A stretch of DNA of 38,492 nt. It comes from an uncultured Ruminococcus sp. Its GTDB lineage: Bacteria; Bacillota; Clostridia; Oscillospirales; CAG-272. Shown one piece after another: positions 24,263 through 33,000 of the stretch. The notes beneath the pieces were generated by a model. That model did not search any database and was not told where the DNA came from. It saw only the letters and a program-made list of their open reading frames with translations. The position numbers and the translations under genes are program-made. How positions within the stretch are numbered: the first letter of the stretch is position 1; every line of letters starts with the position of its first letter. Location: the NCBI GenBank assembly GCA_900551005.1, contig URUL01000009.1, forward strand, positions 1 to 38,492. Direction: 5' to 3'.

Positions 24263-25456
24263 ATGAAAGCGAAAAGACTTATTTCACTTATTCTGGTTGC
24301 GTTGATGCTTGCGACTGCAGTTCTTACTCTCGCGTCCTGCGGAGAGAAAACGGCGATGAGCCTCGAGGTTGACGGCAAGACTTATACCATTACCACAAAA
24401 GAGCTCGATTTTCTTTTCCCGTACATCAAGATGAACCTTTTTTACAGCTACGGAATGACTACCGATTACAATACGCCTTCCTTCTGGAACAGCGAAGTCG
24501 AAAACGAGGATGGCACAAAGACCACGGCCGGCGATATTCAGACACAGAATATTCTGAATATAGCAAAGAATCTGCTTGTCACAAAGTATCTCTATGACAA
24601 GTACGGCAGTCCCGCCATAGATAGTGAAGCTCTCGAGGAATACAAGAAACAGCTCAGTCAGATGCTTGCTTATTACGGCTACGGCAAAGAGGGTTATTAC
24701 AAGAGATATTTCGGCTATACCACCGATATGGAGCTGGAATATTATATACGCGGTCTTGAAAACGATGCCGTGATGGAATATCTTTTCGGCGAGAACGGCG
24801 CGATGAAGATAACCGATGAGGAAAAGGATACCTATTATAAGGATAATTATGTCGCATATCAGTTCATCATGCTTGATATGAATAAGGATATCACAAAGGA
24901 CGAAGACGGCAATCGCGTTCAGAAGACGGAAACGGATGATGACGGAAACGAAACCCCGATTGAAGAATATGAATATACAGAGCTGACCGACGAGCAGAAG
25001 GAAGAGAAGAAAACTCTCGTTGAAACGATCAAGAAGGCTCTCGCAGACGGAAAGGATTTTGCAGAGCTTGTTGAAGAATACTCCGACAGTTTTGATTCTC
25101 ACAAATACAGCACGGCTTATATCGTTTCCGCAAGCGGAACCTTCCTCAATGCCACCGTTCAGGATAAGATAAAGGATTTTGAGGTCGGCGATTATACAGA
25201 AGAAGGCATTTCTTATTCCAATGATAACTACGTTTACTTCGTAAAGAGGGTAGAGCTTCCCGAAAAGGCTTTCTCTTCCGAAGATTACGAGGATTTCTTC
25301 ACTTCTTTTGATGACAATATGGAGAATGAAAGATATAACGATATCTGTGAGGAATATATTGACAAGATCGTTGTAAATGAAAAGGTCACATCCAAGTACA
25401 GCTTCCTCAAGGCATTCCTCAGCGATTTCGTAAATACAAGAAACTCAACCAACTGA
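24263..25456 (+). CDS. PrsA/SurA-like extracytoplasmic foldase lipoprotein
   Basis: A 397-residue lipoprotein with lipobox LASC and the lipidated cysteine at residue 26. After it comes a SurA_N-like helical chaperone region (TAGDIQTQNILNIAKNLLVT onwards). A degenerate parvulin-like rotamase region follows (KKALADGKDFAELVEEYSDS ... FEVGDYTEEGISYSNDNYVY), which keeps the spacing of the fold. The catalytic residues of active parvulins are not obvious, so it may act only as a chaperone. It probably helps fold secreted proteins at the outer face of the membrane. An AAAGGAG site precedes the ATG, and a small perfect hairpin (TTGCGCC/GGCGCAA, 24210-24229) lies in the leader. It is followed 2 nt later by the DUF5685 gene. 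Confidence 0.75.
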   Translation: MKAKRLISLILVALMLATAVLTLASCGEKTAMSLEVDGKTYTITTKELDFLFPYIKMNLFYSYGMTTDYNTPSFWNSEVENEDGTKTTAGDIQTQNILNIAKNLLVTKYLYDKYGSPAIDSEALEEYKKQLSQMLAYYGYGKEGYYKRYFGYTTDMELEYYIRGLENDAVMEYLFGENGAMKITDEEKDTYYKDNYVAYQFIMLDMNKDITKDEDGNRVQKTETDDDGNETPIEEYEYTELTDEQKEEKKTLVETIKKALADGKDFAELVEEYSDSFDSHKYSTAYIVSASGTFLNATVQDKIKDFEVGDYTEEGISYSNDNYVYFVKRVELPEKAFSSEDYEDFFTSFDDNMENERYNDICEEYIDKIVVNEKVTSKYSFLKAFLSDFVNTRNSTN

Positions 25457-25458
25457 CG

Positions 25459-26322
25459 GTGTTCGGGTTTGTAAAGCCCTTTATACCGGAGCTTCGTGTA
25501 AAGGACAACGAATTTTATAAAAGCGTATATTGCGGCATTTGCCGCGCTATGAAGAAGGAGACAGGCGCACTATCATGCGCCTCTCTCAGTTATGATGCGG
25601 TTTTTTTAGCGCTGGCACGGCTTGCCGTAACGGGAGAAAGCTATACCGTCTCAAGAGAAAGATGCATGCGTCATCCTTTTCACACACGCGCCGTGATGCA
25701 CTGTGACGAATCGCTTGCAGCTGCCGCGCGTATCAGCGCGTCTCTTCTTTATGGCAAGCTAAAGGACGATATTTCCGATGAACATGGAAAGAGAAGAACG
25801 GCGGCAAAGCTTGTCTTGCCATATGCCCGCAAGTTCAGCCGCAGGGCGGCGCTCACGGAGGCTGACGAGATCATAGCGGAAAAGCTCGATGCTCTTTCTG
25901 AGCTGGAAAAGAGCGGAAACGCCTTGCCGGATGCCTGTGCCGATATCGCGGGTGAGCTTCTCGCGCTTGTCTCATCCCTCGGACTGGAAGGCACAAAGCA
26001 TAATATCATGTATGAGGCGGCTTTCCATATAGGCAGATGGATATATCTTGCCGATGCCGTATGCGATTACCCCGAGGATATGAAAAGGGGAAGATTCAAT
26101 CCGTTCTCCTCTTATGACAGAGAGCGGATGAGTGATTTTGCCGAGAACGAGGCATACAGCCTGACGATCCCCGAAATCATTGCGGCTGAAAATGCGCTCG
26201 CGCTCGCCGATTGCCGCGATGAACAGATAAATGCATGCATAGAGAATATATTACATTACGGAATGAAAAACTCATTTTATACTACCATGAGAAAGGAGTG
26301 GCATGATGACAGACCCTTATAA
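25459..26322 (+). CDS. DUF5685 family protein
   Basis: A 287-residue protein starting MFGFVKPFIPELRVKDNEFY, with YCGICRAMKKETG following: a Cys-x-x-Cys pair close to the N-terminus that is diagnostic of the DUF5685 family. A third conserved block is LADAVCDYPEDMKRGRFNPF near residue 200. The rest is helical. Several conserved Cys, His and Asp residues suggest a metal site. Function is unknown. The start is GTG, only 2 nt after the foldase stop and without a clear ribosome site, so translation is likely coupled. Its end overlaps the J-domain gene by 20 nt. A DUF5685 gene next to a J-domain gene is a repeated pattern in Clostridia as far as I recall. Confidence 0.8.
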   Translation: MFGFVKPFIPELRVKDNEFYKSVYCGICRAMKKETGALSCASLSYDAVFLALARLAVTGESYTVSRERCMRHPFHTRAVMHCDESLAAAARISASLLYGKLKDDISDEHGKRRTAAKLVLPYARKFSRRAALTEADEIIAEKLDALSELEKSGNALPDACADIAGELLALVSSLGLEGTKHNIMYEAAFHIGRWIYLADAVCDYPEDMKRGRFNPFSSYDRERMSDFAENEAYSLTIPEIIAAENALALADCRDEQINACIENILHYGMKNSFYTTMRKEWHDDRPL

Positions 26323-26908
26323 GGTGCTCGGAGTATCGAGAGACGCGAGTGAAGAGGAAATAAAAAAAGCTTACCGTGATCTTGCGCGAAAATATCATCC
26401 CGATAATTATGCCACAAGTCCTCTTGCCGACCTTGCGCAGGAAAAGATGAAGGAAATAAACGAGGCTTATGACACCGTCATGCGCGAGCGTCAGAGCCGT
26501 GGTGACAGCGCACAAGGAAGCTATGATTATTCCGACGCTACGGGAACAGGCAAATTCAATTATATCCGCACTCTCATAAATAGTCGCAACTTTTATGAGG
26601 CCGAAATACAGCTGGATGCTGTTTCGAAGGATAGCAGAAATGCCGAGTGGTATTATCTGAAGGGCTGTGTTTTTATGGGAAGAGGCTGGTATTTTGAGGC
26701 GTCGAAGCATTTTCATCGCGCCTGCGAAATGGACCCGCAGAATCCCGAATATGCTGCGGCGATGAACAGTATGAAAAATATGTCATATGATTATGACAGG
26801 CAAAATGGGCATCGCGACTCATGCAGTACGTGTGATATATGCTCCGGCCTTATCTGTGCCGACTGTTGCTGTGAATCAATGGGCGGTGATCTCATAAGCT
26901 GTTGCTGA
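26303..26908 (+). CDS. J-domain protein with a cysteine-rich C-terminal tail
   Basis: A 201-residue co-chaperone-like protein. An N-terminal J domain (residues ~3-65) carries the HPD tripeptide at 32-34, needed to stimulate Hsp70/DnaK ATPase. The Gly/Phe and zinc-finger regions of true DnaJ are missing. A TPR-like helical segment follows (AEWYYLKGCVFMGRGWYFEA, about 110-150). The last ~35 residues are full of cysteines (CSTCDICSGLICADCCCESM, ending in CC), a possible metal-binding or lipid-anchored tail. AAAGGAG lies upstream of two tandem ATG codons. It overlaps the DUF5685 gene and precedes a membrane protein, suggesting a small functional group. It is not the housekeeping dnaJ. Confidence 0.88.
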   Translation: MMTDPYKVLGVSRDASEEEIKKAYRDLARKYHPDNYATSPLADLAQEKMKEINEAYDTVMRERQSRGDSAQGSYDYSDATGTGKFNYIRTLINSRNFYEAEIQLDAVSKDSRNAEWYYLKGCVFMGRGWYFEASKHFHRACEMDPQNPEYAAAMNSMKNMSYDYDRQNGHRDSCSTCDICSGLICADCCCESMGGDLISCC

Positions 26909-26921
26909 AAAGGAGGCAGCC

Positions 26922-27434
26922 TTGAGTAAGGTTAAAAAGCTTGCGCTTTGCGCACTGATGACGGCGACGAGTATCATTGTCATGTTTTTAGGCTCCATAT
27001 CCGGTTTTCTGGATATATGTACAGCTGCCGTGGCGGCACTCATCGTCGCATTTTGTTCGATTGAAGTGGGCACTGCCTACGGTTGGCTTGTCTATCTTGC
27101 CGCGAGCGTGGTATCGCTTCTGGTACTGCCTGCCAAGGAGGCGGCATGGAGCTTCGCTGCTTTTTTCGGGTTTCACGTTCTGCTCATCCCGCTCATGTCA
27201 AAATTGCCGCGCACTCTTTCGTTTCTGATCCGTCTTGCGATCATGAACGGCACGCTTGTACTCATATATGCATTTTTCAGTGAGTTTTTGCAGATGCCGG
27301 AAGAAACATGGCTGAAGGTAGCCATATTCGTCATGGCAAATGCCATTTTCGTGCTGAGTGATATGCTGTATAAAAGGCTTTTGCGAATATATTTCTTTAA
27401 ATACAGAGATAAAATTTCAAAATTTTTGAAGTGA
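26922..27434 (+). CDS. Small integral membrane protein, function unknown
   Basis: A 170-residue hydrophobic protein with about five to six predicted membrane helices (for example ALMTATSIIVMFLGSI, LVYLAASVVSLLVLPA, AIFVMANAIFVLSDML) and a basic C-terminus (YFFKYRDKISKFLK) that should lie in the cytoplasm. It starts with TTG, with AAAGGAGG about 7 nt upstream. The size and layout resemble small ECF-type substrate-binding membrane components, but no family signature is certain. It is 13 nt after the J-domain gene and is the last gene of the group before a terminator. Confidence 0.65.
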   Translation: MSKVKKLALCALMTATSIIVMFLGSISGFLDICTAAVAALIVAFCSIEVGTAYGWLVYLAASVVSLLVLPAKEAAWSFAAFFGFHVLLIPLMSKLPRTLSFLIRLAIMNGTLVLIYAFFSEFLQMPEETWLKVAIFVMANAIFVLSDMLYKRLLRIYFFKYRDKISKFLK

Positions 27435-27526
27435 TATTGATTTTCATATAGACCGGCTATTCTGCGCCGGCATCTTGCAAACTGAGGCGCAGGACGGGGC
27501 TCGGACTATAATTTGATGAATGATTT

Positions 27527-27565
27527 GATCCGCTCATTTTTGCATGGGCGGATAATTTTTTATAA
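27527..27565 (+). terminator. Terminator after the J-domain/membrane protein group
   Basis: ATCCGCTCA pairs with TGGGCGGAT across a short loop, followed by AATTTTTTATA. It lies about 100 nt after the stop of the membrane protein gene. The stretch before it (27435-27526) holds no recognisable gene. Confidence 0.7.
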
Positions 27566-27592
27566 AAAAAGAAAATTTTTTTCAAAAATCTC

Positions 27593-27656
27593 TTGACAAA
27601 TCCAAAGAGTTGTGATAATATCGTATCATCGTTTTAACATATTAAAACGTTAAAAC
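27593..27656 (+). promoter_or_regulatory. Promoter and operator-like repeats for the amino-acid ABC importer
   Basis: TTGACA (27593-27598) and TAATAT (27616-27621) are 17 nt apart. Just downstream, at the expected transcription start, GTTTTAA-CATA-TTAAAAC forms a 7-bp inverted repeat (27631-27648), followed by a third related half-site GTTAAAAC (27649-27656). This is a likely repressor site of unknown identity. Confidence 0.7.
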
Positions 27657-27686
27657 AAAAAATCAATGGAACAGAGGTATAATGTA

Positions 27687-28493
27687 ATGAAAAAAATAGT
27701 TGCTTTGATTCTTGCTGTCGCTATGGCGGCCATGTCGCTGGTGGTTTTCGCATCGTGCGGAAAAAAGGATGATAATGTTCTCGTTTGCGGTGTCACGCTC
27801 TTTGACCGTATAAATTATAAGGATGTAAACTGTGAATGGGTAGGCTTTGACAGCGATTTCGCAAAGGAAGTCGGCAAAATCCTCGGTATGGAAGTCAAAT
27901 TCCAAGAGATACAGTGGGAGCAGAAATACAGTGAGCTTTCTTCCGGTGCGATCGATTGCATCTGGAACGGCTTTACGGCAAACAGCTCCGATAACGGAAC
28001 ACCCAGAAAAGAGCTTGTCGATTTCTCCTATGGCTATATGCTCAATCAGCAGTGCGTCGTGGTAAAGAAATCAAATCTCGAAAGTTTCAAGAGTGAGGCA
28101 GATCTTGCAGGCAAGACAGCCGTTGTTGAAGCGGGTAGTGCGGGGCAGAGCTATGCTGACAGTATCGTCGGAGATGATGGCAAAGTCATTAAGGCAGCCG
28201 CTCAGATCAATGCGTTCACAGAGGTTAAATCGGGAGCAGCCGATTTTGCCGTAGTCGATATCATTCTCGCGCAGAACGTTTGCGGTCAGGGCAACTTTGA
28301 CGATCTCTGCATCGTTGATGCGATAGAGCTTGAATCCGAAATATATGCCATAGGCTTCGCTCGCGGCAGTGAGCTTACCGCCAAGGTAAATGCGGCTATC
28401 ATCACTCTGCGCGACAACGGCACGCTTCTTGAGATAGCAAAGAGATACGGTCTCGAAAACAGTCTGCTCGTTCAGGAAACAGTAAATTATTGA
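27687..28493 (+). CDS. Amino-acid ABC transporter substrate-binding lipoprotein
   Basis: A family-3 solute-binding protein of 268 residues, anchored outside the cell by a lipid on Cys24 (lipobox FASC). The fold landmarks are GFDSDFAKEVGKILGMEVKF in lobe 1, a CIWNGFTANS segment, and AGKTAVVEAGSAGQSY in lobe 2, with FAVVDIILAQN near the ligand site and a final LLEIAKRYG block. Polar amino acids are the usual ligands (Gln, Arg, His, cystine); the exact one cannot be read. The ATG at 27687 is chosen because AGAGG lies 9 nt upstream and the signal peptide begins there; an earlier ATG would put extra polar residues in front. First gene of a three-gene importer operon. Confidence 0.92.
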   Translation: MKKIVALILAVAMAAMSLVVFASCGKKDDNVLVCGVTLFDRINYKDVNCEWVGFDSDFAKEVGKILGMEVKFQEIQWEQKYSELSSGAIDCIWNGFTANSSDNGTPRKELVDFSYGYMLNQQCVVVKKSNLESFKSEADLAGKTAVVEAGSAGQSYADSIVGDDGKVIKAAAQINAFTEVKSGAADFAVVDIILAQNVCGQGNFDDLCIVDAIELESEIYAIGFARGSELTAKVNAAIITLRDNGTLLEIAKRYGLENSLLVQETVNY

Positions 28494-28513
28494 TTGATAA
28501 AGGAACATAAAAA

Positions 28514-29161
28514 ATGAGTTTTGCGGAAGTTACGCTCAGCCTGCTTTCGGGACTGAAAACAACCTGCCTGATCTTTGCTTTGACGCTGGTCATAGCATTG
28601 CCGCTCGGCTTGATCATCGCATGGGGCTCCATGTCTAAATTCAAGCCGCTTTCATACCTTGTGAAGGTGTTCGTCTGGATAATCCGCGGCGTACCGCTGA
28701 TGCTTCAGATATTCGTGGTATTCTATGTGCCGGGATTTGTATTCGGGACGCCCATCTCATCGCGTTTTACCGCCGTCATCATTGCTTTTGCCATAAACTA
28801 TGCTTGCTATTTCTCCGAGATATATCGCGGAGGAATAGAAAGCATACCGTCGGGGCAATATGAAGCGGGGCAGGTTCTCGGCATGACAAAAGCGCAGATA
28901 TTTTTCAAGGTCATTCTCATGCAGGTCGTAAAGCGTATACTGGCGCCTATGTCAAATGAGGTCATAACGCTTGTCAAGGATACGGCGCTCGCCCGCGTCA
29001 TTCTCGTGACAGAGGTTCTCAAATGCGCCGAGGATCTGATGAGCATGCGCGGACTGATCTGGCCGCTCTTCTATGCGGGCGTATTCTATCTGATCTTCGT
29101 CGGACTTTTGACGCTTCTTTTCGGCTATCTTGAAAAAAAGCTTGCTTATTATAAAATTTAA
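28514..29161 (+). CDS. Amino-acid ABC transporter permease
   Basis: A 215-residue inner-membrane permease of the His/Glu/Gln/Arg/opine family, with about five membrane helices. The EAA loop that contacts the ATPase is clear (ESIPSGQYEAGQVLGMTKAQ). The N-terminal block LLSGLKTTCLIFALTLVIAL and RGVPLMLQIFVVFY are typical of the family. It lies 20 nt after the binding protein and 12 nt before the ATPase. A single permease gene implies a homodimeric channel. Confidence 0.93.
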   Translation: MSFAEVTLSLLSGLKTTCLIFALTLVIALPLGLIIAWGSMSKFKPLSYLVKVFVWIIRGVPLMLQIFVVFYVPGFVFGTPISSRFTAVIIAFAINYACYFSEIYRGGIESIPSGQYEAGQVLGMTKAQIFFKVILMQVVKRILAPMSNEVITLVKDTALARVILVTEVLKCAEDLMSMRGLIWPLFYAGVFYLIFVGLLTLLFGYLEKKLAYYKI

Positions 29162-29173
29162 TCGGAGAAGAAC

Positions 29174-29968
29174 ATGGCATTTCTTGAAGTAAAAGGCTTG
29201 GTCAAATATTTTAACGATACCGAGGTCCTGAAGGGCGTGGATTTCACGCTGGAAAAAGGGCAGGTGCTGAGCATCATCGGCTCATCCGGAAGCGGCAAAA
29301 CAACGCTTTTGCGCTGTCTGAACTTTCTCGAGACACCCGACAAGGGAGAAATTTTCATTAACGGACAGAAAATCTTCAGCGCGGATGATGTTTCCCAAAC
29401 AAAAGCCGCGGAGCTTCGTGAAAAGCGACTTCGTTTCGGGCTCGTTTTTCAGTCCTTCAATCTTTTCCCGCAGTATACGGTGTTGGAAAATCTGACTCTT
29501 GCACCGAAGATGCGCGCGGCGGAAACGGCCAAGCGCGAAAAGCTCGGTTCGGAAGCGAAAAAGCGCCTTTATGATACAGTAGACGCGGATGCGGAGGAAA
29601 TCCTTGCGAAGGTCGGACTTTCCGAGAAAAGAAGCGCATATCCGTGCGAGCTTTCCGGAGGACAGCAGCAGAGAGTATCCATTGCCAGAGCACTCATGCT
29701 CAGCCCCGATATCCTTTGCTTCGACGAGCCGACAAGCGCGCTCGATCCCGAGCTTACGGGAGAAGTGCTAAAGGTCATTCGCGAACTGCGGGACAGCAAG
29801 AGGACCATGATCATTGTAACGCATGAGATGGATTTTGCCCGCAAGGTCTCCGACAATATCATGTTTATGAGTGATGGCGTAGCTGCAGCATACGGAACGC
29901 CGGAGGAGCTTTTCTCAGGAAACGGAAACGAGAGGCTTTCCTCATTTCTCAATGCTTTTTGCAAATAA
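29174..29968 (+). CDS. Amino-acid ABC transporter ATP-binding protein
   Basis: A 264-residue ABC ATPase of the polar amino-acid (GlnQ/HisP-like) type. Walker A is GSSGSGKT at residues 36-43, the Q-loop is FQSFNLFPQYTVLEN, the signature is LSGGQQQRVSIARAL at about 160, and Walker B is ILCFDEPTSALDPEL near 180, followed by the switch histidine in IIVTHEMDFA. Compared with GlnQ it has a longer insert after the Q-loop (AAETAKREKLGSEAKKRLYD). It completes the importer operon; a terminator follows. Confidence 0.94.
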   Translation: MAFLEVKGLVKYFNDTEVLKGVDFTLEKGQVLSIIGSSGSGKTTLLRCLNFLETPDKGEIFINGQKIFSADDVSQTKAAELREKRLRFGLVFQSFNLFPQYTVLENLTLAPKMRAAETAKREKLGSEAKKRLYDTVDADAEEILAKVGLSEKRSAYPCELSGGQQQRVSIARALMLSPDILCFDEPTSALDPELTGEVLKVIRELRDSKRTMIIVTHEMDFARKVSDNIMFMSDGVAAAYGTPEELFSGNGNERLSSFLNAFCK

Positions 29969-29996
29969 GCCGTGGTCTTTATTTTCGGCATTAATG

Positions 29997-30025
29997 TTGA
30001 CTTTTATATTTGTTTCGATTATAAT
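29997..30025 (+). promoter_or_regulatory. Promoter of the GH106-like gene
   Basis: TTGACT (29997-30002) and consensus TATAAT (30020-30025) are 17 nt apart. The expected start falls about 30031-30033, so the leader is short and begins inside the hairpin described next. Confidence 0.8.
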
Positions 30026-30062
30026 GTAGGTGCTTCAAAAAAAGCGCCTGCATTATTTTTTT
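30025..30062 (+). terminator. Terminator of the ABC importer operon, overlapping the next promoter
   Basis: A 10-bp stem with two G-U pairs (30025-30034 with 30043-30052) is followed by TTATTTTTTTT. Transcripts from the importer operon would form the whole hairpin. Transcripts starting at the local promoter would lack most of the left arm and escape, so terminator and promoter can share the same bases. Confidence 0.65.
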
Positions 30063-30073
30063 AGGAGGTTTTT

Positions 30074-33000
30074 ATGTTTTATCCGAAAAACGGTGATGCC
30101 GTGCTTTCGCCCGAACTCTTCAAAAATCCCACAAGTGAATATCGTGCTGCACCTTTTTGGTCATGGAACTGTGAACTCAGAAAGGATCTGCTCGGCAAGG
30201 AAATCGAGTATATGAAGGAGATGGGCTTCGGCGGATACAATATGCATCCGCGCGTAGGTCTTGCGACGCCTTACCTTTCCGATGAATTTATGGATATCGT
30301 GCGTTTTTGCGTTGAAAAGGGCAAGAGCGAGGGCATGTATTCATGGATATATGATGAGGACAAATGGCCCTCCGGTTTCGGCGGCGGTTTTGTCACGAAA
30401 GATATTGAGATGCGCAGAAAAAAACTGTTCGTGACACCTACTCCCTATAATGACGGAACGCTTACGCTTGAGGAGGATATATCAAATTCTCTGGACAAGA
30501 AACCGAGCTGGAAATATATTTTAATGGCATGCTACGACGTTGCACTCGATGAAAACGGCGATCTTTTGTCATATAAGCGCATCGGACTTTCCGACAGAGC
30601 GGAAAACAAAAAATATTTTGCTTATTTGGAATATGATTCGGATGACCCGTATTTCAACGGGCAAGCGTATGTCGATACGCTCAAAAAAGAGGCGATAGAT
30701 AAGTTTATCGAGGTGACTCACGAAAAATACAAGAAGGTCATAGGTGATGAATTCGGCAAATCTGTTCCCGCTATTTTTACGGATGAGCCGCAGTTTGCAC
30801 GTGTCTCGGTGCTGAAATTTGCAAAGCAGCAGAGCGGCGGTGCTTCGTATCCCTTCACAAATGATTTTGAGGACACCTTCCGCGCGGCATACGGTATCAG
30901 CTTGCTGGACAGCTTCCCCGAGGTGGTATGGAATCTCGCCGGCGGCAAGGTATCGCAGATAAGATATCGCTTCTTCGACCATGTATCAGAGCGCTTTGCC
31001 GAGGCTTTCTCCGATAATATAGGCAAGTGGTGCCGCGAAAACAACATACTGATGACCGGTCATATGATGGACGAATATACGCTGAGAACACAGACGTGGT
31101 CTGTGGGTGACTGCATGCGTCAGTATCGCGGCTTCGGACTTCCCGGCATAGATATGCTTGCGGATAAGCGCGAGCTGACGACGGCAAAGCAGGCGCAGAG
31201 CATGAGCAGACAAATGGGCGCGCCGGGTGTTCTCTCCGAGCTCTACGGCGTTACGAGATGGGAATTCGATTTCCGCGGACATAAGCTGCAGGGCGACTGG
31301 CAGGCAGCCATGGGAGTCACAGCGCGCGTACCGCATCTTTACTGGACATCAATGCGCGGCGAGGCAAAGCGCGATTATCCCGCTTCTATCGGTCACCAGT
31401 CCCCATGGTATAAGGAATATAAGCTTATTGAGGACCATTTTGCAAGAGTCAATACCGTCATGACGCGCGGAAAGCCCGAGGTACACATCGGTATGATCCA
31501 TCCGATAGAGAGCTTCTGGCTTCGCTACGGACCGAATGACCGCTCCTCACTTGAGCTCAGAGAGAAGGACAATTTCTTCATAGATGTGACAAATTGGCTG
31601 GTATCAAACGGCTTGGATTTCGATTTCATTTGTGAAGCAACGCTTCCTTCTCAGTATAAAAATACGGAAAGCGGATTTTCCGTAGGCGAGATGAAATATG
31701 ATGCTGTCGTCGTACCGAATATGACCACGCTCCGCAGAACGACGCTCGAGGCGCTGAAGAGTTTCCGCGAGGCAGGCGGCGATGTTATATTTATTGGAAA
31801 TATTCCGACGCATGTCGATGCAGAGGAATGCGAGGATGTTCTGGATTTCGCCAAAACATGCCGCCGCGTAAATCCGCTCAAGGATGAGCTTCTTCTCAGT
31901 CTCGAAAAGTACAGAGATATCAATATATGCTCGGAATCGGGAGAACCGTATTCCAATACCGTATATCAGATGCGAGTCGACGGCGAAAAGAAGCATCTTT
32001 TCATAGCACATATGAATAGGACGAACGACCTTGATATTTCATTCCTCGAGTCTTTGAACGTAAGTATAAAGGGTGAGTGGAAGGTGACTGAGCTCGACAC
32101 GCAGACGGGAGAGATTCGTCCTGTACCCGCAAAATATGATGGCGGAAAAACATTGATAAGATGGATGAGCGGCGCATGCTCATCGCTTCTCCTTGAACTG
32201 GAGGCAGGAAGAGGAGAGTGCGGCGAGCTCAAAGAGACGCGCTTTACGGGAGAGGAATTTCTCTCGGGAGAGGCAGAGATTTCTCTTGAAGAGCCGAATG
32301 TGCTCGTTCTTGATAAGCCTGCATACAGCCTGAACGGCGGCGAGGTAAAGCGTGAGCGCGATATCCTCTATACGGATATCGCAATACGTGATGCCCTCGG
32401 AATAAGACGCCGCGGCAACAAGATGAAGCAACCGTGGGTCGAGCCTCTCGATAAGAATCCGCGCGAGAAGGTCACGCTTTATTATGATTTTGAGAGCGAT
32501 ATCGAATATGAAGGAGCGGAGCTTGCGCTTGAGTGCCTTGAATATACGGACGATATAATTTTCAACGGCGAAAAGGTAAGTCATGAAGTCGCAGGCTATT
32601 ATATAGACGAAGATGCGCTTCTGAAGCTGGCTCTGCCGAAGATAAAGAAGGGCACGAACCGACTCGAGATAAATTATCGCTTCGGAGATATCACCCAGCT
32701 GGAAAGCTGCTTTATACTCGGTGATTTCGGCGTAGAGCTGCTGGGCGCTTCCGCCAAGATAACGGAAATGCCGAGAAAGATAGGCTACAGAGATATTGTG
32801 TCGCAGAAGATGCCTTTCTACGGAGGCAATCTGACATACAAAACATCCTTCTTCTCGGACGGCAGAGATAAGACGCTCGAGATAGCAAGATATGCAGGTG
32901 CTCTCATGAAGGTCCGTATGGACGGAAAAGAGATGGGTGCCATGATCTACCCGCCTGCAAGGCTGAATCTCGGCATCGTTCCCACGGGCGTTCATACTCT

